From the NCBI GenBank assembly GCA_051453625.1, contig JBOZIK010000001.1:149194847-149258846 (forward strand): 64,000 bases of DNA. The letters run 5' to 3'. Each line of letters opens with the position of its first letter. The first letter of the stretch is position 1. The DNA is from Welwitschia mirabilis. Its lineage: Eukaryota > Gnetophyta > Gnetopsida > Welwitschiales. Of the stretch, positions 1 to 11,229 are shown piece after piece. A program made the position numbers and the translations under genes. The notes beneath the pieces are model-generated. The model was not told the DNA's origin. It saw only the letters and a program-made list of their open reading frames with translations, and did no database searches.

Positions 1-141
1 ATTCATGTACTTGATTAGATTGTTATCTAATACTCTCCAAATTATGACATTTATTGGTTAATTCACTCTATACTAAGCCTAAAAGCAATTTCCTATTTAT
101 AGTGTTGATTACTTTTGAAGTGCAAATTTAGGCTACCAACA
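1..141 (+). repeat. 3' end of an Athila-type LTR (element A/B/C subfamily), cut by the window edge
   Basis: This stretch aligns base for base with about 15830-15953, the end of element A's 3' LTR. Both share the phrases around 'attatgacattyattrgtt' and 'actctatacta', and both end in ctaccaaca or caaccaaca. LTRs of this family begin TG and end CA, so the LTR should stop at 141. No primer-binding site follows, so this is either the 3' LTR of an element lying to the left or a solo LTR. Only the last part of the LTR is in the window. Confidence 0.6.
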
Positions 142-769
142 TTTACCTTTATGTCTAGTAACCCAATTTTAATTTTTTGAAGGTTGATTATGTTTGATGG
201 AGTATTTTGGCCTAAGGTGATGATTGCTCTTGGAATGCCCTAAGATTCTATTTAATGGTCTTTCTTCTATACAAGGAAGTAGGTTATTGATCCTTCTAGT
301 GAGGAATTTATTTTGTAAATGAACATGATCCAAATAGATCTATATTTCATTTAGTCATCTATTTACTCTATGTTTCATGATGCACTAGTTGATTTGACAT
401 CTTATTAATCTTATTCATNNNNNNNNNNNNNNNNNNNNNNNNNNNNNNNNNNNNNNNNNNNNNNNNNNNNNNNNNNNNNNNNNNNNNNNNNNNNNNNNNN
501 NNNNNNNNNNNNNNNNNNACTCTATGTTTCATGATGCACTAGTTGATTTGACATCTTATTAATCTTATTCATGTCTTATTTTTTAATCCTATTCTGAGAA
601 TAGTCTAATCTTTTTATGGTGGGCATTATGTCCTTATATAGTATTACTAAATAATTAGGTATTTATAACTAAAAAATGGTAAGAAAAATAGTTAGAAAAG
701 AAATTTTAGTAGCTATATCTCTTAATGATGTGGATCCCATTAGTGATAACTAGCAAAGAGGTGTACTAC
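142..769. other. Unassigned AT-rich DNA with an assembly gap
   Basis: I recognise no coding sequence here. The 100-N gap at 419-518 is flanked on both sides by the same 54 bases (365-418 and 519-572), which points to two contig ends that overlap but were not merged. The rest is anonymous AT-rich sequence between the LTR end and the minisatellite. Confidence 0.6.
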
Positions 770-1856
770 TGTGTGCCCCAAGTGTAACGTCAGATGATAT
801 GCAAGTATTAAGATTGAACTATAATGTTGGATAACCAAGTATAATGTAAGACATCTAAGTGTAACATTAGACATCCAAGCATGATGTTGAACATCAAAGT
901 GTGACATCAAACATCCACGTATAACATTGGAGAGCCCTATAAAGCAAAAACTAAGGTAGAGTAAGCTATGCTAGGGGTGCATAGGAGGTGTTAGAGGTGA
1001 ACAAGAGGTCTTGGAGTCCTACAAAAGCAAGTGTAATGTCAATCATCCAAGTGAGAAATCAAACATCTAAATGTAACATCAAACATCCATGTGTGACATT
1101 GGAGAGTTCTATTACATAAAAACTAGAGAATAGCAGACTATGCTAGGGATGAACAAGATGTGTCAAAGGTGAATAGGAGATCATAGAGGCCTACAGNNNN
1201 NNNNNNGAAGCAAGTGAAATGTTAGACATCTGAGTGCAATATTGGAGACATTTATTACATGAAAACTGAGGCAAATGAGCTATACTAGAGGTGAACAGGA
1301 GATTCTAGAGGCCTATAGAAGTAAGTGCAATGTCAGACATCTAAGTGTGATATTGGGCATCCAATTTTGATGTTAGACACCCAGCTACAACATTATAACT
1401 TGTTTTGAGAATAATTATAGAGTGAAATATGAAGTTTTAGGGACTTGTGGAAGGCATTAGAGTGTTGTATACTTAGGTTCAACATCAGGCATCTAAGTAT
1501 AAAATCAGACACCCAAGTGTAACATTGAACACTCCTGTGCAATATCAAAGCCTAAAGTATGATGTTATACCTTCTTCACAGAGCAATCTTGAGTAAGGAG
1601 AGAAGCACTGAAGTTGAACAAAAGGTGCTAGAGAATCATGGGATTAAGTACAACATCAAAAACTTAATTGTAACATTAGAAACCCAAGTATAACATTAAA
1701 CATTTCTCATAGAACAAGTTGAAGTAGGGCAAGAAGTACCAAGATTAAACAGAAGGTGTTTAAGTGTTATGGAACCAAGTGCAATGTTAGAAATTTAAGT
1801 GTAACATCACACACTCAAGTATTATGTCAGCCTCATTAACTACAACATTATAATGG
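770..1856. repeat. Composite minisatellite: 20-bp words grouped in a 120-170 bp higher-order unit
   Basis: Between 838 and about 930 five 20-bp words stand directly in tandem, with consensus close to AAGTGTAACATCAGACATCC. The same words recur in short runs of two to five, near 1020-1110, 1205-1250, 1320-1400, 1470-1570, 1640-1700 and 1770-1850. They are separated by a related spacer carrying 'gctatgctagg' and 'gaacaagaggt'-like phrases (near 967, 1138 and 1270, and more diverged near 1590 and 1710). Differences between copies are mostly C/T and G/A and fall where an ancestral CpG would be. A 20-base period does not preserve a reading frame, so this is not a protein repeat. A 10-N gap lies inside at 1197-1206. 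Confidence 0.8.
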
Positions 1857-3288
1857 ATTTCATAATGAAAGATGACATCCATTTTTATGGTTTCCTTGAT
1901 TTGATGGAGCATGATGACATGAAACATTTTGTCTTCATATTCTATTCTACTTTGATCTTGAAGATGACAATTTATCTTCATGACTTTGATGCCAAATGTA
2001 GTATTTCTTTTACCATTTTAAGGTTATTTCATTTTAAATAGAAACATAAAAATATTATCCCAGAATCAATAATAACAACAAGGAATAATTTAATAAAAGG
2101 TGGACTTTATTATTGGAAATAGTAGATTACATTTCTTATCATTAGTTAACAACCTTAAACTAGTGGTTATAGGTCAAGACATGGATTAGGACCTAATTCC
2201 CCCTTTTGGAACCCTTAGGAATTAGCCAAGGCTATTGTTGGTTATATTCACCCAGTCTATCCACCCCTACCTAATTCCATAAGCTTACATAGCATAATGA
2301 ATGTATACATCCTTTTATACTTGGGTTACACCCATTCATATCTCTTGTTAATTATTCTCATTTACTACCTTAACACATTTCTTTATAAAATAGTGACTTA
2401 GAACATTACATCAACTTTTAGGGCATACACTTCTTCCTTTTATTCTACTACTTCTTCTAGAATTAAAAATGTGAAGCAATGCCTTATTAACATGGGTACT
2501 ATGTAGACTGATGTATAAGCATTGTGGATTCTCAATCTCCTCAAGTCCCCATTAGATTTGAGAACATAATTCAATAATTCCCATACTATGACTATAGTTT
2601 GACTACTAAGGTCTTAGATACTATAAATTCCATCATCATTGAGTGTGATAAAGATATTTTGGAGGTGGTTTCATCATTTCAATCTTTGGTCCTTTAGTTT
2701 AGCACTTAATGGATAAGTATCTAAGGTTGAGGACTAAGGAGTTACAACGACAGCTCGGTTATAATGAGTGAACGTGTAGTATATCTCTAGGTTATCTAGC
2801 TATGAAGATGTAAGTATCAAAAGAGAAAGTTAACAAGCTTTAAGACATCAATTCTATCCTAGGCCTTAATACTCTTAGTTTTTAATAAGAAGAATGTAGA
2901 GAAAATACTATGGGATTTTAAGCCTTATCGAAACTTCTGGGTATCCCCCCTAGAGGAAATCAATGCATTGATTCAATTACTAGATTAGATGAATTTATTA
3001 CCTTTAAATGAGAATTGTTAGGGTCATCATCAATGTCTTGGCATTCCCATCAAAAGAACAAATTCTTTGGTTACTTCAAAAATTAATTTGCTTAAAGGAG
3101 TCTATTTCTTGAACAGTGTTTTTATCTCCTTTTTTCTTTTTCTACAAGAGAATGTAATAACTTGCTTTATTTAATAAAAGTTTAGTATTTTTATTTAAAA
3201 ATTACTATTTATTTATTTATTTTTAACCATAATCACATCCATTTCACCAAGGGAAATTCAAGCTAAGAAATTTAATAACTTATTAATA
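1857..3288. other. Unassigned AT-rich DNA, possibly 3' tail of a minus-strand retroelement
   Basis: No domain is recognisable on either strand. In the A/B/C subfamily several kilobases of poorly conserved tail separate the post-integrase block from the 3' LTR. This interval lies on the 3' side of the minus-strand block at 3740-3965, so it may be such a tail. Position is the only support for that. Confidence 0.35.
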
Positions 3289-3726
3289 TTGTATAAATTG
3301 ATTCTAAAACTTTGAAGATTTCTTTTAGCTTTAATAAAATTTAATAATTGAGCATTTTTTTTGAATTAAAGGCAATTGGATATCCATTTCATTATAGATT
3401 GAAGTATTCCCTTTTGATTTCTTTATTTTCTTAATCTTCAATTAAGATAATATTCTAGCGTTGGTATCTAGCTATGTGTTAAATGACTCTTAGAACACAA
3501 CTANNNNNNNNNNTTGTATAAATTGATTCTAAAACTTTAAAGTTTCTTTTCAGCTTGAAAAAATTTAATAATTGTAAATGTTTTTGAATTAAAGAAATTT
3601 TGATATACATTCCATTATATATTGAAGTATACCTTTCTAGTTTCTTTATTTTTTTAATCTTTAGTTATGATGACATTCTAGCTTAGATAACTAGCTATGT
3701 CTTAGATGACTCCTAGAATATAACTG
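3289..3726. repeat. Diverged direct tandem duplication, two units of about 215 bp
   Basis: The unit starting ttgtataaattgattctaaa at 3289 is repeated starting at 3514. Both copies share the same order of landmarks (fragments around aatttaataattg, gaattaaag, attgaagtat, tttctttattt, ctagctatg) and end with aacacaacta or aatataactg. The copies differ by many substitutions and small indels, so this is an old duplication rather than an assembly echo, even though a 10-N gap (3504-3513) sits at the junction. Confidence 0.75.
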
Positions 3727-3739
3727 CTTCTTCCATATT

Positions 3740-3965
3740 TTATTATTTACAAAGTAAATTAATCATGATGAGAAGAGTGAAACCACTATTAGAGGTGTAA
3801 GAAACCACAGGATAATTTTTTTATTTTTTTTTCAATATTTAGATTATGACCGACTGACCTCTTAGTGTAGTTTTTACAACTACCATATTATACTATCAAA
3901 GGCCCCTCTTAAGGATATTTACCCTGGTATACTTATTATAGAACATTGTGGATCTCTTTGTTTTC
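3740..3965 (-). repeat. Conserved post-integrase block, copy 1
   Basis: Read on the minus strand this matches the blocks at 17996-18135 (minus), 11230-11430 (plus) and 44785-45010 (plus). Shared landmarks include the complement of 'aaccactattagag', a run near 'catattatactat' and 'gcccctcttaag'. In every case the block lies just 3' of an integrase on the same strand. It contains no reading frame. It may be a 3' non-coding region or a cis-acting element of the retrotransposon; the function is unknown. Confidence 0.75.
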
Positions 3966-4189
3966 TTTTTTTTGTTTTTGTTAAATACTTAGAAGGTACT
4001 TTTATGATGGAATGTGCCTTTGCATTCTTTATATTAAATATGATGCATAATTTTTTATTAAAGACCTATCAAGTCAACTTCTAATTTCATAATTATTTCA
4101 TTTACCTTAATAATTTAATAAATTAATAGACTGAATAAATGTTAAAGAAATGACATGCCTTTTTATTATCTAATTTTTGGAGCTCATTT

Positions 4190-5098
4190 TAGAGGTAGAG
4201 TGAAAGTAACTTTTTTAACACTATTAGGTTTCCTACATAATTTATTATGAATTTATGATCATAATACATTCTTACTCTTTGTCCACTAGCTTGGTAGGTT
4301 ACTTTTTCATCAGGATCATGTATTTTTATGGCTTATTTCCTAGGATATTTGTTATAGTATAGGGTCTATGTTAAGTTTTTTTTCATATTTTTATTTCAAT
4401 TGGATTTTCTTAGGATCATAAATTAATATAGAGTCTTCTATATTAAAATTTATTCTCCTAATTTTGTTATCATGATCTATTTTAGTTTTTTGTTGTATAA
4501 TTTCTTTATGTAGTATAGCTTCTTTTCTACTTTCATTTAAAATATTCATGTTTTCCATCCATTCCTTTTAAGCTATGTCTAAATTACATTTTAATTCTTT
4601 AGCTAGTTTAAATGTTTTTATTGTAAATTCAATTGGCAAAATAGGTTTTTTTCCATAGACTAATTCATAGGAACTAAATCCTCTAGTGTGTTTCCAAGTT
4701 ATTCTATAAGCCTATAGATCTTCATTAAGTTTATTAGCCTAATTAAATTTTTTATTATTTTTAACCATTATTAATATTTTATTAAGTTCTCTATTAGTTA
4801 CTTCTACTTAGCCATTAGATTGGGGGTGATAGGCAGTAGAGAGTTTGTGATGGATTCCAAATTTGATTAAAAGTTTCTAAAAATTTTCACTAGTAAAGTG
4901 GGTTCCTCTATTTGATTAAAAGTTTCTAAAAATTTTCACTAGTAGATAATGTTTTTGAGGAAAAAGTTAACTAGTTTGGAAATATCAATTTGTCACAACC
5001 TTAGCCTTAGGCCACTTAGTAAAGTAATTAACACAAACCAAAATTTACTTTTTATAAAAGGATGAGGGATTGATGGATTCAATAAAATCTATACCCTA
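4190..5098 (-). pseudogene. Ty3/gypsy integrase core and C-terminus, degenerate (element H)
   Basis: The conceptual minus-strand translation runs from a GIDFI-like start through NYFTKWPKAK, NRGTHFTSENF, AYHPQSNG and VEVTNREL to YRITWKH and SYELVYGKKPILPIEF. That is the catalytic core and C-terminal part of a plant Ty3/gypsy integrase, which joins element cDNA to the chromosome. Of the catalytic D,D,E residues the first (usually DYFTKW) is N, the second (usually SDRGT) is N, and the E of VEVTNRE is kept. There are about ten in-frame stops. The N-terminal HHCC zinc finger and all upstream pol domains are missing. The integrase wording (SINPSS, LPIEF) differs from that of elements A-C, so it comes from another subfamily. 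Confidence 0.85.
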
Positions 5099-5640
5099 AA
5101 CATCATCCTCGTCCTATTTAACTTTCAGGGATTTCTTCCCTTTTGATTTAGAGGACTTGTCCTTCTATTTGTTTGTACATTCTGAAGCAATGTAACCAAG
5201 TCCTTTGCATTCATAACATTGTATTAAACTAGAAGGATTCTTACCTTTGTCCATACCTCTTTTGAATGGTTACCGAGAAGATCTTCCTCCCTTCTTCTTA
5301 AGAAAGCTCTTAAAGTTTCTTGTCAAGAGAGCTAAATCATCATCTTCTAAATCATTACTTGATTGAGAGTCTTTATCTGCATCTGATTCTTCTTTAAGAG
5401 CTATTTTTCTTCATTTTAAATGATCATCTTCTTTCTGTAGAAAGGCTTTATATTCCATGAGTGAATGTTTGAGTTCTTCAATTTTGATGATACTAATATT
5501 TTTACTCTCCTCAATGGTAGTGATCTTGGGTTTAAATTTCTTGGTGAGACTTCTAAGAATTTTTCTTATAACTCAACTCTGAGGTACAACTTCTCCCAGC
5601 CCTTACATGTCATTCATGATGTCTAAATGAAAATGGATCG
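5099..5640 (-). pseudogene. Ty1/copia Gag C-terminal half with CCHC zinc knuckle, degenerate
   Basis: On the minus strand the translation contains RKILRSL, TTIEESKN, KIEELKHSLMEY and EDDHLK, the C-terminal half of the Gag domain of plant copia elements (UBN2-type). An intact zinc knuckle CYECKGLGYIASEC follows at about 5170-5215, and then a Lys-rich tail SKGKKSLK. Gag packages the element RNA and the knuckle binds nucleic acid. The N-terminal half is lost near 5640, where an LTR-like sequence on the other strand begins. The C-terminal side runs straight, in the same frame, into the Ty3/gypsy integrase fragment at about 5098. Confidence 0.85.
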
Positions 5641-6830
5641 ATTGGACCTTTGATGGGGCCAATCAGATCAATGGACTAAGGAATAAAACTCCTAAACTAA
5701 TTATCAAGGGATCAACTAAATCTATGATGTAGTTGACTGAACTTGAGTACTATGAAACTAATACTCTTAGGCTTACCATCAAAGGGTCAACTAGATACAT
5801 GAAGGGGTTGACTGGTCTTGATGGTGAAAACTAAAAGAAATTTATCAGCGCAAGCAGGTAATCAAATTATATTATAGGTAACTGGACTAGAGTCAGCTAG
5901 ATCTAGTTGGGGTCGATCAACCATGGAGCCATAAGAAATTAGGGCAACTGAAATTCTTACTTAGATAACCTGTGTAAGCTATGATACAAGATGGAGTCAA
6001 CCGGACTTTTGAGGAGTCGACCAGATGAAACAAAAGTAAAATTTTGTAGTCATTATGTATCTATTATGTAGCCATTGGATAGCTAATTTTTAGCCATTTA
6101 TAGTTGTTGGAAGTGAATTTCCAATGTAATAAACCCTAAAAGCCTTCCAATATAAATAGCCAAGAGATAAATTACTATAGAATTCTTTTTGAAGCTATTT
6201 TAAATTGTGTTAATCTATTAGATCTAAAGGATTAAGCATTGTAATCGTGTGGCATTCACTATTTTTGGCATATGTACTTCCAACCAAAGAAGATATATCA
6301 TCTATATCACCTCTACATCCAAGATCAGATCTTATTCTTCATCTGTTTTACATCTATAGGAGAAGAACTCCATCAAATCCACTGCATTTAGAACGAGTGA
6401 TATTCATGCATATTTGACATCATTACATCACTACTTTGTATTGTAAAAGGTTGAGATTAAGCCTTAAGAAATCTTTTTAAAAGTAAAGACTAAGCCTGAA
6501 AATCCATTTCTCAAGATTATAGGTTAACTAAAATACCTACTAAAGTAACAAAGATCTAAGATCTAGCTTGGGGATAAGCTAAGCATCGAGAATGAAGTAG
6601 GTGATTTTCCAAACCACTATAAATCCAACGTGTATTCATTTGGTACTTTTGTAATTTCAGTTATTTATTTTTTACTCTTTTTATTTTCCTTTTTCATGCA
6701 TGTTATGGATTAGTTAAGTATTATGTGTAAGTTTTTTGTTTTAATATTGGATTCTTTTAGAGTTTAGTTATATATATTTTTAGAGAACCTTTTCACCGCT
6801 CGTTTAGAATTATTAATCCCATAACATATA
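5641..6830 (+). mobile_element. Copia-like LTR, plus orientation (possible solo LTR)
   Basis: The layout is that of a plant copia LTR. The U3-like start is rich in repeats of 'gtcgacc' or 'gtcaact' (about 5660-6030). A TATA box tataaatag sits at 6151-6159 with aaccctaaa just upstream, and the downstream part contains phrases such as 'aaccactataaatcc' (near 6615-6640) and a 'cccataaca' end near 6830. No copia primer-binding site follows and no second LTR is seen, so a solo LTR or a fragment is most likely. The exact ends are uncertain. It lies in the opposite orientation to the copia Gag fragment on its left, so the two need not come from one element. Confidence 0.5.
6151..6159 (+). promoter_or_regulatory. 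TATA box of the copia-like LTR
   Basis: The motif tataaatag follows a short AT-poor stretch and precedes caagagataa, as in many plant copia LTR promoters. With the surrounding LTR-like sequence it would mark transcription on the plus strand starting roughly 30 bases downstream. There is no evidence that it is active. Confidence 0.5.
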
Positions 6831-8385
6831 ACCCAAGATATAAAAGATATAATCAATACAAGAAGGATCTAATTAAGAAATTTATGATAGATATAAGAAG
6901 CATCCACCAACAAACCCATAAGAGTATTTAGAAAACACAAAAAAGTATACAACATTTGTCTAGAATCATTCAATAAATTATTTTAGCTAACCAAAGTCCA
7001 TAAAGCATATTAGCTTCCAACACATTAACTAACACCAATGATATGAAGAAAGATTGGAAGGTAGTCACCTAAAGAGGCACTACTATTATACCTGAAGATC
7101 CATCTATGAATGATGACATTGAAGAAAGAAAGGATGAAGATGTAGAAATCCTTGGTGAGAAAAATTTTCTTTCTACTTTCACTCCAACTAATAAGAATGA
7201 ATCACAAAAAAAAGGGAAGAAACATCTTACCTCTTTGTTAAATAGACTCAACTTTGATCTAACTTATGATGAGTACATTAAAACAATTATAAAAGATGTC
7301 AATGTCATACTACCATTTAGGCACATACTTGAAGACAACCCTAAGTATGCCAAAGTGTGGAAGGACCTTTGTATGAGGAAGCAAAAATGTACATTACCAA
7401 GTAGAGTGTTTTTAGACTAATCTATGGATAACTTGGTAATGTAAAAATGTCTAAAATTCAAAGATCTAGGGGTAGCAACCATTAGAGTGATCTTCAAAGG
7501 TAACAAAAGGTTAAGAAGGCCCTTATTAACATAGGTTCAAGTATGAATATTATGCCCCTTCACATGTGTAAAAAGTTTAGATTAGAAAATCAAATTAAAC
7601 CAACAAAAATTGTCTTCGAGATGGTTGATTCAACATTAAAAAAACCTACTGGAATTATTAAAGACTTGGTTGTCTAAATAGACAAATCCTACTATCCCAT
7701 TAATGTCATAATTATCAAAGTTAATCACAATGGTAAATATCCCTTTTTTTTAGGTAGAGCATTTTGTACTACTATCCACTGCATTATAGACAATAGAACT
7801 ACAATCATGGAACTTCACATAGGTAGTAAAAAGATCCAAGTTCAAATCTTCAACATAACAAAAAAGAACACAAGTAATCTAAAAGATGAACCTAATGAAG
7901 ATATTAGATTAATAATGTTTGTAGCTCATCATTCTCTTGAATTAAAGGCCCTTACATATGAACAACCAACTCTTTTTAATGATATGAAGGAATTCTTAAC
8001 AATATTGGATAGTCTTACAATATTGAATAGTCTTAATTCCATCAACCCTTATGAACTTGATAGTACTATGGAACCCCCGATGGTCATATAATGGCAGGTC
8101 AGAGGAGGCTTTATTGGTAGGGAAATTACACTGTCCATTACACTAGGGTAGAACTACAGTACAAATCCCTTAAACCCTAAAAAACCATTAATTATTAATA
8201 GTCATCTCTATCCCAAAGTAGAGCAAGCCTTAGTATCACTCCTCACATCTAAATCTAAAGCTTCTGCTTTGAGTCATAAGGATCTATCTCCTATTCCATC
8301 ACATATTATTCAACATAAGATATACCTAGAAGATAATTCAAAATCCATAAGAAAATCTCAAAGACATCTAAATCTAGTACTAAAA
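6831..8385 (+). pseudogene. Element A: Gag C-terminus and aspartic protease, degenerate
   Basis: The readable frame at 7106-7420 (104 codons) matches the acidic and basic linker at the Gag-protease border of Athila elements, including ILPFRHILEDNPKYAKVWKD. A frameshift near 7510 leads into the protease: KALINIGSSMNIMPLHMCKK (the active-site DLGAS or DTG is decayed to NIGSS), PTGIIKDLVV, FFLGRAFCTT and IIDNRTT, followed by LHIGSKK at 7807 onward. The protease would release Gag and Pol products inside the particle. The N-terminal part of Gag is missing on the left, where the copia-like LTR begins. Loss of the active-site Asp and several stops mean it is inactive. Confidence 0.85.
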
Positions 8386-9130
8386 TAAGTGGTTAGAGAT
8401 AAGATCATTAAATGTTTAGATGCTGACATCATTTACCATATAAGTGATAGTAAGTGGGTTAGCCCATTAACTATAGTACCTAAGAAAGATGATAAATGAA
8501 GAGTATGGATAGACTTCTGAAGACTTAATAAAGTAACTAAAAAGGATCATTGTCCTCTCCCTTTTCTTGATCAAGTATTAGATAGAATACTAGGACATGC
8601 ATTCTACTATTTCCTTGATGGTTATAGTGGATAGAACCAAGTATGTATTGCAAATGAAGTTTAAGCAAAAACTACTTTCATCTCCCCTTTTTATACTTAT
8701 GATTTTAGAAGAATGCCTTTTAATTTATATAATGCTCTAGGTACCTTTCAACATGCTATGATGGAAATTTTTAATAACCTTATAAAAAAACTCCATCAAA
8801 ATTTTCATGGATGATATTTAAATCTTTGAGACTTTTTTGATCAAACTCTAAATCATTTAGCATAAGCCTTAGAACAATGTATTGAGAGTGGACTTCAACT
8901 TAGTTGGGAAAAGTGTTATTTTATGATTAATAAAGGGATAGTTTTAGGACATCATATTTCAATAAGAGTTATGCAAATGAATCCATCAAAAATTGATGTC
9001 AGAAAAAACCTTCTAACTCCTTCTAATATAAAACAACTTTGATCATTTTTGGGTCATTGTGAATTTTATTATACATTAATTAAAGGATATGAAAGAAATT
9101 GTAAGTCACTTCATCAACTTTTGGAAAAGA
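8386..9130 (+). pseudogene. Element A: reverse transcriptase, degenerate
   Basis: The conceptual translation gives IIKCLDADIIYHISDSKWVS, PLTIVPKKDD, RLNKVTKKDHCPLPFLDQ, FLDGYSG, FRRMPFNLYNA and FMDDI at about 8803. This is the standard order of a plant Ty3/gypsy RT, which copies element RNA to cDNA. The catalytic FMDD is intact but a frameshift follows it immediately, with stops before and after. The wording is close to elements B and C, supporting one Athila-like subfamily. Confidence 0.9.
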
Positions 9131-9830
9131 TGTTAAATATAAATTAAGAGATAAATGCTAATAAGCCTTTGAGAATCTTAAAATTACCATTACTAATGAA
9201 CCCATTATAAGTGAACTAGATTGGAAAAAGGACTTCAAGCTAATGTATGATACTAGTAATCTTGTTGGAGGTGGAGTGTTAGAACAAAAACATTAGAAAG
9301 GAATGAAGTAATTAGCTACATTAGTAAAAACCCTTTCTAGTACTCAACTTAACTACACAACTATTGAAAAGGAGATGATATAAATCATCCTTTGTCTAGA
9401 CAAACTTTGACATTACCTCCTTGGTTTTTATTCTTATGTTTATACAAATCATGCTGCCATTATATATATAATGATAAAGAAAGATTATAGTGCATACTAA
9501 TACGATGGGTTCTTTATTACAAGAATTCAATTTCATGATAGTGGACAAAGTAGAAAAACAAAATCTATTAGCTAATCATCCTTTAAGGATTTTTTTAGAT
9601 ATGTCTCCTAATTTTCTAATCAACCTATTTATGATAATTTTCCTAATGAACAACTTATCATGGTTGAATAATTTTATGAAGTATCTTCAAAACAACCTAC
9701 TCTTTGGTATGCTGATATTGTAAATTATCTTATCACATTTAAAACATCTTTTCATTGAAATAGAAACCAACTAAAATCTTTTCTATATAGGATAGGTAAC
9801 TACGAATGGATTAAACCACATTTATATAGG
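9131..9830 (+). pseudogene. Element A: RNase H domain and connection, degenerate
   Basis: Translation shows KLMYDTSNLVGGGVLEQKH, then LSSTQLNYTTIEKEM and HYLLGFYSYVYTNHAAI, the RNase H core of Ty3/gypsy elements that removes the RNA template. YDTSN corresponds to the usual CDASD, so the first catalytic Asp is retained and the following Asp is changed. Several stops and frameshifts are present. The 77-codon open frame at 9490-9723 is out of frame with these motifs and I treat it as chance. Confidence 0.8.
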
Positions 9831-11020
9831 TGATGCTAAGATTAAATCATGCATAAATGTGTTTCCAAATGGGAGCAAAAAGACATTCATCTTCTTTATC
9901 ATGGTGGAGTATATGAAGGTTATTTTCTTACATTAGGATTATGTTAGCTATCTTTATTCAAAGATGCCTTTGACTTTATTAGAAAATGTGATTTTTGCCA
10001 ATAATCTAGAGGTCTTACTCGAGTTCATGACATGCCTGTTACATCTATCTTGGAATGTGAACCTTTTGATTGTTGGGGTATAGGCTTTATATGTCCTCTC
10101 AAATCCCCTTCATGTAAAAAGAATTATATTTTAATGGTAGTCAATTATGTAATAAAATGGGCTGAAGATATTCCTACATAGAATTGTGATGCAAAAACTA
10201 TTTGTCAATTTCTTAGATGAAACATCTTTCAAATATTTGAGTTGCTTAGGATTGTCATTTTTTATCAAGGTACTCAATTTATTAATAAGATCCTTAGAAA
10301 ACTCTTATTTGTAGTTATAATTGAATATAGAAAAGCTAACTCTTATCATCTCCAATCAAATGAAAACCCTAAAAATGCTAATCATGAAACCAAAAAAGTA
10401 CTCTTTAAACTTTATCACAAGTCTCAAAAATCATGGGTACTTTATCTTAATGATATTCTTTGGACGTATCATATGAAATAGTGTAATTCATTAGGTTTCT
10501 CTCCTTATGAACTTATCTGTGGAAGAACATGTGTGCTTCTAGTCAATGTATGCTATAATTCTTATAAAATATTCCATCAACTTAATTCTATTTCCCATGC
10601 TGATAATCTTCAAGCACTCTTAATCCAATTGGATCACCTTAATGAAAAGACATGTTAGGCTCTTCATAGTTAACTTATAGTTAAATCCCAAGCTAAACAT
10701 AAATATGATAAAAACCTTGTGCATAAATATTTTCACCTTTACTAGTATTTTCTACTCTTTAATGATAGAGTTCATTTAATCCATAACAAATTGAGTTCTA
10801 GATGTTTAGTTCCATATCTAATTGAGAAGGTGTATTCCAATTATTCAGTAGAGATTTTTAACCTAAAAACTAATAAAATAATAAAGGTAAATGAACAATG
10901 TTTGAAGCATTATCAGTTATCTGATGATTTCTCTTATTTAGTCAACATGATAGAAGTAGCTAAGTTAGAGGATCCTCTCATTGAAAAAGAGAACTCCTTC
11001 CCCTTTGTTATTATCTAGAT
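9831..11020 (+). pseudogene. Element A: integrase (zinc finger, core, C-terminus), degenerate
   Basis: The order is an HHCC-type finger (YHGGVYEGYF then RKCDFCQ, about 9900-10005), the core (FDCWGIGFICPL, NYVIKWAE, YQGTQFINK, SYHLQSNENPKNANHE, NDILWTYHM, YELICGR) and the C-terminal domain (SSRCLVPYLIEKVYSNYSVE, KVNEQCLKHY). Two stretches remain open, 10242-10481 and 10791-11018. The three catalytic positions read N, Y and N in place of D, D, E, so it is dead. The end of integrase is close to 10915; the open frame runs about 100 bases further. Confidence 0.9.
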
Positions 11021-11229
11021 GACTTGTTAACTTAACCTATCTCAGATTTATTATACTACTTGATGATCCTTTACATAATCAATGATCCATTACTAAGATT
11101 CATAATGCTTAATAAGTGATGAGTTTAGCTTTACCAAAACTCAAAGTATTCAAATGCCTATGAATCCTTGATTCTCATTAATTATCTCATTAGCAAAGCA
11201 TAAATACCTTCTAAAGAACAAGAAATTGT

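Noticed and set aside
142-200. Primer-binding site after the LTR end at 141
   Set aside because: The following bases do not match the Athila-type site or a tRNA-Met site, even allowing for transitions.
770-1856. CRISPR-like array, because short repeats alternate with spacers
   Set aside because: Repeats are directly adjacent, diverged, and spacers are copies of each other. The context is a plant retroelement nest.
5641-6830. 5' LTR of the copia element that supplied the Gag fragment at 5099-5640
   Set aside because: The LTR promoter points to the plus strand while that Gag is on the minus strand, so they cannot be LTR and gag of one unrearranged element.
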